The notes beneath the pieces were generated by a model that saw only the letters and a program-made list of their open reading frames with translations, searched no databases and was not told where the DNA came from. This document shows, in pieces, positions 34,225 to 41,141 of a DNA stretch of 64,000 nt. Where the stretch lies: assembly GCA_963838835.1 (NCBI GenBank), contig CAWITA010000030.1:1-64000 (forward strand), given 5' to 3'. The position numbers and the translations under genes were made by a program. This DNA is from Bog-473 sp963838835. Its GTDB lineage: Bacteria > Actinomycetota > Acidimicrobiia > Acidimicrobiales > RAAP-2. Every line of letters starts with the position of its first letter. Positions within the stretch are counted from its first letter, which is position 1.

Positions 34225-36576
34225 TATGCCTCGGGTCGGGGGGCGGCGCGGAAGCCGGCGACCGCCGCCTGCCCCAGGGCGAGCCCGCCGTCGTTGGGGG
34301 GTACCGTCCGGTGCGTCAGGACCTCGAAACCACGTTCCTCGAGGGCAGCGGCGCGCCAGGCCGAGCAGCAGCACGTTCTGGAAGACGCCACCGCTCAAGG
34401 CCACGACGCCGATCGCCGTCCGCGCCCGCTGCCGCACTGCCACGTCGGCCACGAGCCGGGCCACCGCCACGTGGAACCCGGCCGCCATGGCCCCGGTGGC
34501 GCCGCCGCGGCGCAGGTCATCGGCCAGCCCGCGCAGCACCGGGGAGGGGTCGACCTGGTCGTCATCGAGTTCGAAGCGGTACGAGCGTGTCGGTTCGGCG
34601 CACCGCAGAGTCTTCTCGGCCGCCCATTGGAGCTCCATCGCCGCCTGCGCCTCGTAGGACGCCTCGTGGCGCAGGCCGAGCAGCGAGCTGACGGCGTCGA
34701 AGAGCCGCCCCATGCTCGACGTCGGCACGCACCCGGTGCCGCGTTCGAGCTGGCGAGCCAGGACCGCTCGTTCGCCGGGGTCCAGGGCGGCGACCGGAGG
34801 CAGGTCGTCCGCCCACTCGATGCCGGCGGCCCACAGGTGGGCCAGCGCGGCGCGGCAGGGCCGACGGATGGCGGCGTCGCCACCGGGCAGCGGCACCGGC
34901 CGGAGGTGTGCGACCCGCGCGAAGGCGTCGTAGCCGGCGACCAGGATCTCACCGCCCCAGATGGTGCCGTCCGCGCCGAAGCCCGTGCCGTCGAAGGCCA
35001 GGCCGATGACGCGTCGGCCCGCCGGGACGCCGTGCTCGGCCATGACGGAGGCGATGTGGGCGTGATGGTGGTACACCTCTGCCACCGGGCCCGGTGCCGC
35101 CCCGTCGGCCCACCGCCGCGTCTGGTAACCCGGATGGGCGTCGGCCGCCACCTGCGTGGCCGCGATGCCGTAGAGGCCGGCGAGCTGCCGGGCGGAGCGC
35201 TCGAAGGCGGCCCACGTCTCGAGGCTCCCCATGTCGCCGATGTGCTGGCTGACGAAGGCGTCGTGGCCCGAGGCGAGGCAAAACGTGTTCTTCAGCTCGC
35301 CGCCGACGGCGAGTGTCGGCGCGGCGGCGAAGGGCAGCCGGACGGGGAGGGGGGCGTAGCCCCGTGAACGCCGGAGCGGCAGCACGCGCCCGGTCCCGGG
35401 GTCCACCTCGAGCACGGAGTCGTCACAGGGCACGTGGATGGGTCGATCGTGGAGCAGCCAGGCGTCGGCGATGTCTCCCAGCCGGCGCCGCGCGTCGACG
35501 TCCTCGAAGCAAATCGGCTCGTCGGTCAGGTTGCCGCTCGTCATGACCAACGCTGCCGGCACCCGCGCACCGGCACCCGCTCCCGGCGCCGTTGCGAAAA
35601 GGAGATGGTGCAGCGGGGTGTAGGGCAACAGGACGCCGAGCCGGGGGTTGGCCGGGGCCACCAGCGCAGACACGGCGGCACCCTCCCGCCGGCGCACGAG
35701 CACGATCGGCCGCTCGGCCGAGGCGAGGAGGTCCGCCGCGGCCTGGTCGACGTGGGCCAGGGCGGCGGCCACACCGAGGTCGCGCACCATGACCGCGAAC
35801 GGCTTGTCGACGCGGTGCTTCCGGTCGCGCAGCCGCTGGACGGCCACACTGGAGGCGGCGTCGCAGGCGAGGTGATAGCCGCCGAGCCCCTTGACCGCGA
35901 CGACCTCCCCGCGCGCCAGGGCGGCCTGGGCGGCGCCGAGCGCCGCATCGGTGCCCTCCACCCGCCCCGGTGTGCCCGCGTGCTCGAACCACAGGCGCGG
36001 TCCGCAGTCGGCACAGGCGACGGGCTGCGCATGGAAGCGCCTATCGGCGGGGTCGTGGTACTCCGACGCGCAGGTGTCGCACAGGGCGAAGTCCGCCATG
36101 GTCGTGTTGGGCCGGTCGTAGGGCAAGGACCGCGTGATCGTGAAGCGGGGCCCGCAGTTGGTGCAGTTGATGAACGGGTAGCGGGCGCGCCGGTCGGCGG
36201 GGTCGAAGAGCTCGGCCAGGCAGTCCGCACAGGTCGCGATGTCCGGGGAGACGAACGTGCGCACCGGGCCCTGCGCCTGGCTCTCGACGATCACGAAGCC
36301 GGTGTCGCCCGTCGGCGCGATGTGCTCGTCCACGACGCCGGTGATGCGGGCCGGTCCGGGGGCGTCGGTGACGAGACGGGCGGAGAACGCATCGAGGGCG
36401 GGTCCGAGACCTTCCACCTCGATGAAGACGCCCGCGGTGTCGTTGCCGACGTGCCCGGCCAGACCCAGCTCAGAGGCCAGGCGGTGCACGTAGGGTCGAA
36501 ACCCCACGCCCTGGACGAGGCCGCTCACGCGGAGGCGGAGGCGAGCCGCCGCCTCCGGCGTCGCGACACCGGTCAC
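34224..36576 (-). CDS. hypF: Carbamoyltransferase HypF, one frameshift near the end
   Basis: About 783 residues. HypF uses carbamoyl phosphate and ATP to carbamoylate HypE. Order: acylphosphatase domain (RLRVSGLVQGVGFRPYVHRL), two zinc-finger pairs (CADCLAELF, INCTNCGPRF, CDTCASEYHD, VACADCGPRL), a YrdC-like domain (GEVVAVKGLGGYHLACDA) and a Kae1-like domain (EVYHHHAHIASVMAEHG, ALSGGVFQNVLLL). The GTG start overlaps the hypD stop by four bases. One extra base near 34358 shifts the last 40 residues; the restored ending is HRTVPPNDGGLALGQAAVA to a TAG at 34224. Confidence 0.93.
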
Positions 36577-37712
36577 GCCGAGGACCCGCTGCGCCGTCCC
36601 AACGTCACTGCCGCCTCGCGGTGCATCCGCCCGAAGTTGTAGTAGGCCGCACAGGCTCCCTCCGAGGAGACCATGCAGGTGCCGATCGGGGTTTCGGGGG
36701 TGCAGGCGGTGCCGAACACCTTGCACTCCCACGGCTTGATCACACCCTTGAGCACCTCGCCGCACTGGCACGCCTTGGGATCCGCCACCCGGACGTTGGG
36801 GATGGTGTAGCGCAGTTCGGCGTCGAAGGCGGCGAACTCCCGCCGGAGCTTGAGGCCGCTTTGCGCGATGAAGCCCAGACCGCGCCATTCGAAGTGGGGG
36901 CGCAATTCGAAGACCTCGGCCAACACCGCCAACGCGCGCGGGTTGCCACCCTCGCGCACGACCCTCGAGTACTGGTTCTCCACCTCGCAGCGGCCCTCCC
37001 GGATCTGGGTCAACAGCATGGCGATGGCGTGCAGGATGTCGAGGGGCTCGAAGCCGGCGGTGACCAACGGCAGTCCGTACTCGGCGGGCACGAAGCGGTA
37101 GGGGCGCTGGCCGACCACCGTCGACACGTGCCCGGGCCCGAGGAACCCGTCGAGGCGCAGGTCGGGGGACTCGAGGATGGCCCGCAGCGGCGGGACGATG
37201 GTGACGTGGTTGGAGAACACGGAGAAGTTCGTGACCTCGTGTGCCCGCGCCTCCAGCAGCGTGAGCGCCGTCGACGGCGCCGTCGTCTCGAAGCCCACGG
37301 CGAAGAAGACGACGTTGCGGTCCGGGTTCTCCGTGGCGATCCGGAGCGCATCGAGCGGCGAATAGACGACGCGGATGTCGGCCCCGTTGGCTTTGGCCTC
37401 GAGCAGGCTGCCCCGACTGCCCGGCACCCGCATCATGTCGCCGAACGACGTGAAGATGACCCCCGGTTCCATGGCGACGGCGATGGCATCGTCCACCCGC
37501 CCCATCGGGATGACGCACACCGGGCATCCCGGTCCGTGGACCAGTTCGACAGTGGCGGGCAGCACGTGCTCGATGCCGTGGCGGTAGATGGTGTGAGTAT
37601 GCCCGCCGCACACCTCCATGAATTTGAACTCGTCGTCACCGGCGAGCGTGGTGATCTGCGCCACCAACGCCCTGGCCGCCGTCGGGTCCCTGTACTCGTC
37701 GACGAAGCGCAT
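36573..37712 (-). CDS. hypD: Hydrogenase maturation iron-sulfur protein HypD
   Basis: A 379-residue HypD. It holds a [4Fe-4S] cluster and, with HypC, builds the Fe(CN)2CO unit of the active site. MEVCGGHTHTIYRHG (Cys35), VHGPGCPVCVIP (Cys63, Cys66), FFAVGFETTAPSTAL, FLGPGHVSTVVG, and the C-terminal Cys set KACQCGEVLKG, WECKVFG, CTPETPIGTCMVSSEGAC. All key residues are intact, and its length matches the family. It overlaps hypF by four bases and lies 33 bases after the small membrane protein gene. Confidence 0.97.
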   Translation of the reverse strand: MRFVDEYRDPTAARALVAQITTLAGDDEFKFMEVCGGHTHTIYRHGIEHVLPATVELVHGPGCPVCVIPMGRVDDAIAVAMEPGVIFTSFGDMMRVPGSRGSLLEAKANGADIRVVYSPLDALRIATENPDRNVVFFAVGFETTAPSTALTLLEARAHEVTNFSVFSNHVTIVPPLRAILESPDLRLDGFLGPGHVSTVVGQRPYRFVPAEYGLPLVTAGFEPLDILHAIAMLLTQIREGRCEVENQYSRVVREGGNPRALAVLAEVFELRPHFEWRGLGFIAQSGLKLRREFAAFDAELRYTIPNVRVADPKACQCGEVLKGVIKPWECKVFGTACTPETPIGTCMVSSEGACAAYYNFGRMHREAAVTLGRRSGSSA

Positions 37713-37745
37713 CCGAGTGTGCCTGTCTCCCTGCCCCCGGCCCTC

Positions 37746-37979
37746 CTAGGCCACCGGGCGCAGACGAGCGGAGGGAGCCGAGCCGCCGAGGATCCCCGCG
37801 ATGACCTCCGCTCGCTTCTCCACGAGCTCACGCGCGATACCGCGAGCCCCGGCGAACAGGTCGCGCACCTCCTCGGAGGTGTAGATGGTCCGCCAGGCGT
37901 CCTCGAACTCGTTCCAGGCGTTGGGTCCGGCCCGGCTCCCGAGCGCGTAGCCGATCAGCACTCCCACGATCACTCCCAT
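37746..37979 (-). CDS. Small membrane-anchored protein between hypC and hypD
   Basis: A 77-residue protein starting MGVIVGVLIGYALGSRAG, a single short glycine-rich membrane helix of the YtxH type, followed by a soluble helix (EFEDAWRTIYTSEEVRDLFAGARGIARELVEKRAEVIAGIL). It starts directly after the hypC stop codon and 34 bases before hypD, so it is in the operon. It could anchor the maturation machinery to the membrane, but nothing in the sequence proves that. Confidence 0.7.
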   Translation of the reverse strand: MGVIVGVLIGYALGSRAGPNAWNEFEDAWRTIYTSEEVRDLFAGARGIARELVEKRAEVIAGILGGSAPSARLRPVA

Positions 37980-38270
37980 TCAGCAACCTCCTGTCTCACT
38001 GACTACCTTCGACGCCCAGAACGCATCGAGCTCGTCTTCGTAGGCCTGGCCCATGAGCTGCAGCGAGGCGAGGGCGAGCTCCGCTTCGGCCTCGTCGATC
38101 CTCGCCATGGCGAAACCCACGTGGATCAGGACCCAGTCTCCCGGCCCAAGCGCTTCGTCCTCGAGCAAGCCGATGTTGACGACCCTGGTCACCCCCGAGA
38201 CGTCGACCCGCGCCAGGTGCCGGTTGGCTTCCGAAATTTCCCGTAGTTGCCCCGGTATGCCCAGGCACAT
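37980..38270 (-). CDS. hypC: Hydrogenase maturation chaperone HypC
   Basis: A 96-residue canonical HypC. It starts MCLGIPGQLREIS with the essential Cys2, then ARVDVSGVTRVVNIGLL and LGPGDWVLIHVGFAMARIDEAEAEL. It carries the iron centre from HypD to the large hydrogenase subunit. The C-terminal tail (LQLMGQAYEDELDAFWASK) is slightly longer than usual. It lies 16 bases after the YceI-like gene. Together with the fused HypC-like domain at 33493, the locus encodes two HypC-type proteins. Confidence 0.96.
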   Translation of the reverse strand: MCLGIPGQLREISEANRHLARVDVSGVTRVVNIGLLEDEALGPGDWVLIHVGFAMARIDEAEAELALASLQLMGQAYEDELDAFWASKVVSETGGC

Positions 38271-38286
38271 GGCCGTCCCCTGCCTC

Positions 38287-38821
38287 CTACTCGTCCTGCT
38301 TGACCGTATCGTCTCTGACGGCGACGGCCTCGACCTTGACGTCGACCTCGGGCTCGACCTTCAACAGCAGCACCCTGGGGGGCTGCATCCCGAAGTCGCG
38401 GATGTCGAAGCGCGAGGAGCCGGTCAGGCTGATGGTGCGGTCGTCGAGCTGTCGGAGGGTCATCGAGGTCCTCGTGCGGACGTGTCACACCACGAAACTT
38501 CACGTCGCCGCTCACCCGATAGCTCCCATCCGAGCCGTTCCGCACCATTTGGACCAGCACGCCCTCGATCCTCGGGAACTTCTGCGCGTCGATCCGCTTC
38601 TGCAGCTCCCGGTCCTCCAAGCGGTTCCCGGACTTCAGTCGCTCGACGGCGAGGGACAGGCGCCCGTTGGGGACCTGGCTCAAGTCGACGGTGCCCTCGG
38701 GCTCGAGGTCGAGTTCGACGTAGCCCTCCAGGCCGCTGGTGGCGGAATGGATGGGGTGCACGCTGGAACGCGCGTCGATCCAGACCTGGGAACGCTCCGG
38801 GACGATGGTGAAACGGGCCAC
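38287..38821 (-). CDS. YceI-like family protein at the head of the hyp operon, one frameshift
   Basis: About 178 residues with a GTG start (MARFTIVPERSQVWIDARSS). SATSGLEGYVELDLEPEG, NRLEDRELQKRIDAQKFPRI and YRVSGDVKFRGVTR match the YceI lipocalin-like fold. One extra base near 38468 shifts the frame; the restored end reads MTLRQLDDRTISLTGSSRFD, DFGMQPPRVLLLKVEPEVDV, to TAG at 38287. YceI proteins bind isoprenoid quinones or fatty amides. No signal peptide is seen, so it acts in the cytoplasm. It appears to be the first gene of the hyp operon, perhaps linking to a quinone pool. Confidence 0.82.
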
Positions 38822-38881
38822 GGTCGTTACGTCCGCCGGATTCTCTGGTCGTGGTCGTCGAGGACGTCAGCGAAGTTCACA

Positions 38882-39259
38882 TCACATCTTCCGCATCTTG
38901 TTCCCCGAGCTCAGACCCGAGACGTCGATACGGGGGATCGGCAGGCCATCGGGGCGAACGATCTCGGTTTCGAAGTGCCGGATCCGCTCCCCGGCCACGA
39001 CCCTCGAGAACACGTCGCGTACCTCGTCGTTGAGATGGGGTGGAAAGAGGTTCCCGATGGGCTCGTGCAGCACGTCCTCGGGCCGCCGGCCGAACAGCCG
39101 CTCGGCGTTCTCACTGACGTAGGTCACCATCGACTCCAGGTCGCACGTGAGCACGGCGTCGTCGGTCAAGTCGATGATCGTGCGCAGGAGGGTCTCCGGA
39201 GGACCCAAATGGCCGAGAGCGTCCTGTCTGTCCTCACCGATGTCACCAGCGTTGCCCAC
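38882..39259 (-). CDS. Single PAS-domain protein
   Basis: A 125-residue protein that is almost entirely one PAS domain: LLRTIIDLTDDAVLTCDLESMVTYVSENAERLFGRRPEDV, IGNLFPPHLNDEV and RIRHFETEIVRPDGLPIP. The C-terminus after this (RIDVSGLSSGNKM) does not look like the usual last strand, so a frameshift or truncation near 38930 is possible. With no output domain it would act through a partner. It lies between the fur-like and yceI-like genes on the same strand and may be part of the hydrogenase locus as a redox or gas sensor. Confidence 0.7.
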   Translation of the reverse strand: MGNAGDIGEDRQDALGHLGPPETLLRTIIDLTDDAVLTCDLESMVTYVSENAERLFGRRPEDVLHEPIGNLFPPHLNDEVRDVFSRVVAGERIRHFETEIVRPDGLPIPRIDVSGLSSGNKMRKM

Positions 39260-39346
39260 GGAGCCCCCGGCCGCCTTCTGCGGCGACCATCCTAGGACGG
39301 TCGGCCCGCCGAATGCCGCCGCATCCTTCGAGTGCCCTGGTGCTGG

Positions 39347-39805
39347 CTACGTGCAGTCGCCGCAGCGTCCCAGCATGGCGAAGTGATGCGGGTCGATGGT
39401 GAACCCGAAACGTGATCGTGCCTGTTGCGCGAGTCCGTCGAAGAGGGTGTCCGGGACCTCGATCAGCGTCCCGCAGTTCTCGCACACGAAATGACCGTGC
39501 ACGGAGGTGGCCAGGTGATACGTCGCCGGGCCGTGCCCGAAGTGGGAGTGCACGACGACACCGAGGCGCTCCAGTTCGTCCAGGTTCCGGTAGACGGTTG
39601 AGATATGGATGTCGGGGGCCTCTGCTTGCACTTCGCTGGCGAGCTCCTCGGCCGTCCGGTGGCCCTTCGAGGCGAACAGTGCGCGCAGCAGGAGGCGACG
39701 TGACGACGTCACGCGACCCCCGTGTTGGCGCACGAGGTCGAGCGCGTCCTCGAGGGTCGCCGCCTCGGCCGGCTCCCCGGAGTCGATGGGGGAGTGCCTG
39801 CTCAC
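39347..39805 (-). CDS. Fur-family metalloregulator, possibly nickel-responsive (Nur)
   Basis: A 152-residue repressor with a GTG start at 39805. The winged helix is at residues 20-80 (RVTSSRRLLLRALFASKGHRTAEEL, HISTVYRNLDELERLGVV). Structural zinc: Cys108, Cys111 (CENCG), Cys148 and Cys151 (CGDC). Sensor region: His86, His88 and His91 in HSHFGHGPATYHLA, plus His97, His103 and His105. The HxHxGHG..TYHL pattern recalls Streptomyces Nur more than Zur or PerR. It is divergent from hypA across 69 bases, which fits control of nickel-enzyme maturation by nickel. The assignment as Nur is inference. Confidence 0.85.
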   Translation of the reverse strand: MSRHSPIDSGEPAEAATLEDALDLVRQHGGRVTSSRRLLLRALFASKGHRTAEELASEVQAEAPDIHISTVYRNLDELERLGVVVHSHFGHGPATYHLATSVHGHFVCENCGTLIEVPDTLFDGLAQQARSRFGFTIDPHHFAMLGRCGDCT

Positions 39806-39879
39806 ACGGCAATCGTACCGGCGACAGCGACCGTGCTGCAGACGTGTCGGTATGCTCAACACGAGGTGCATGCGATGCA
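39806..39879. promoter_or_regulatory. fur-like/hypA divergent control region
   Basis: Contains TGCAT-GCG-ATGCA (39867-39879), a perfect palindrome overlapping the hypA start codon, and CGTGT...ACACG (39843-39847 and 39859-39863). A TATGCT at 39851-39856 could be the hypA -10. Either repeat is a candidate site for the adjacent Fur-family protein. Confidence 0.4.
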
Positions 39880-40213
39880 TGAACTTTCTATCTGCAATGC
39901 CATTGCGAGCACGGCGGCAAAGCACGCGGAAGGGCGCCCGGTCTCTCAGGTCACGGTACAGATCGGACATTTGCGCCAAGTCGTGCCTGATGCCCTGCAG
40001 TTCAGCTGGGAGATCGTCTCCGGCACGACCGAGCTCAAGGACGCTGCGCTCGTCATCGAACAGGTGGCCGCCGTCGTCGAATGCAGCGAGTGCGGCGCAC
40101 GGACGACGTTGGACATGCCGATCATGACCTGCTCTTCGTGTGGGGGGTTCGACGTCACGTTGCTCAGCGGCGAAGAGCTTCTGGTCGTCTCCATCGATCT
40201 GGTGGACGCGTAG
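39875..40213 (+). CDS. hypA: Hydrogenase nickel incorporation protein HypA
   Basis: A 112-residue HypA that passes nickel to hydrogenase together with HypB. It begins MHELSICNAI with the nickel-binding His2 directly after Met. The zinc site is Cys70, Cys73 (CSEC), Cys86 and Cys89 (CSSC). Length and motifs are normal. The ATG at 39875 is certain because His2 must follow it. hypB starts three bases after the stop, so the two are co-transcribed. Confidence 0.97.
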   Translation: MHELSICNAIASTAAKHAEGRPVSQVTVQIGHLRQVVPDALQFSWEIVSGTTELKDAALVIEQVAAVVECSECGARTTLDMPIMTCSSCGGFDVTLLSGEELLVVSIDLVDA

Positions 40214-40215
40214 TC

Positions 40216-41031
40216 ATGGGACGGTTCCACGTCCACGCGGACGGCACGGGGCACGTGCACGAACACGATCTGGATGCCCACGATCATGTCCGGCGCGACG
40301 ACGGAGCCGGCACCCTCGACGTCGGTGATCACTCGGGGTACACGGAGACCGGGCACACCAGGGTGACGATCCTGGAGAACCTTCTCTCTGAGAACGACCG
40401 GGTGGCGGAGGACAACGGGCGGCGATTCTCCGCCTCCGGCGTGTGTGCCGTCAATCTCATGTCATCTCCTGGCGCTGGGAAGACGACGCTTCTCCGGAAG
40501 ACCCTGGAGGTACTCGGAAGGACGATGCGGATCGGTGTGCTGGAAGGTGACATCGCGACGAGTCTCGACGCGGACCGGCTGGAGGGAGCGGGGGCGACCG
40601 CCATCTCCGTCGTGAACACGAGTGCCGGCTTCGGCGGAGAGTGTCATCTCGATGCGGTCATGGTTCGGTCCGGCATGGAACGACTGCCGCTCTTCGACCT
40701 CGACCTGTTGATCATCGAGAATGTGGGCAACTTGGTGTGCCCTGCGGAGTTTCGAGTCGGTGAACACGCGCGGGCAATGGTCTTCGCGGTGACCGAGGGG
40801 GAGGAGAAGCCGCTCAAATATCCGGTCATGTTCCGGGCCACCGACGTGGTCGTGGTCAACAAGGTCGATCTGTTGCCGCACTTGGACTTCGATCTCGATG
40901 CGTTCCTGTCCCACCTCGCCGCCGTGAATCCAAACGCCCAGGTCATCTTGGCGAGTGCCCAAACGGGAGAGGGCGTCGGCGAATGGTGCGCATGGCTGGT
41001 CGGGCAGCGTTCGGTGGCCCCGCGGGGCTGA
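40216..41031 (+). CDS. hypB: Hydrogenase nickel incorporation GTPase HypB
   Basis: A 271-residue SIMIBI GTPase. The first 25 residues hold seven His (HVHADGTGHVHEHDLDAHDH), a nickel-storage stretch. P-loop: MSSPGAGKTTLL (near residue 84). Switch and metal site: ASLDADR-like TSLDADRLEG and ECHLDA; DLLIIENVGNLVCPAEF; guanine specificity NKVDLLP. GTP hydrolysis drives nickel delivery. It follows hypA by two bases after its stop. Beyond it, 41032-41141 is an intergenic gap ahead of a convergent gene. Confidence 0.97.
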   Translation: MGRFHVHADGTGHVHEHDLDAHDHVRRDDGAGTLDVGDHSGYTETGHTRVTILENLLSENDRVAEDNGRRFSASGVCAVNLMSSPGAGKTTLLRKTLEVLGRTMRIGVLEGDIATSLDADRLEGAGATAISVVNTSAGFGGECHLDAVMVRSGMERLPLFDLDLLIIENVGNLVCPAEFRVGEHARAMVFAVTEGEEKPLKYPVMFRATDVVVVNKVDLLPHLDFDLDAFLSHLAAVNPNAQVILASAQTGEGVGEWCAWLVGQRSVAPRG

Positions 41032-41141
41032 GTCGCGAGCGTCGCCGCGAGCGGCCAGGTCTGGCCGAGGCGCAGGTGCTCCGAGCGCCGCCCGTTCCTG
41101 GCGCGGAAAGGCCGGGCGGTACCGGGGTCAGCCCAGGACAG

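Noticed and set aside
34069..35367. Long plus-strand open frame opposite hypF
   Set aside because: Composition is Arg/Gly/His-rich with no domain; hypF on the other strand explains the region.
36577..37611. Upstream extension of the hypF frame
   Set aside because: It runs out of frame through hypD, which has a full set of HypD motifs. The GTG at 36576 is the expected overlapping start.
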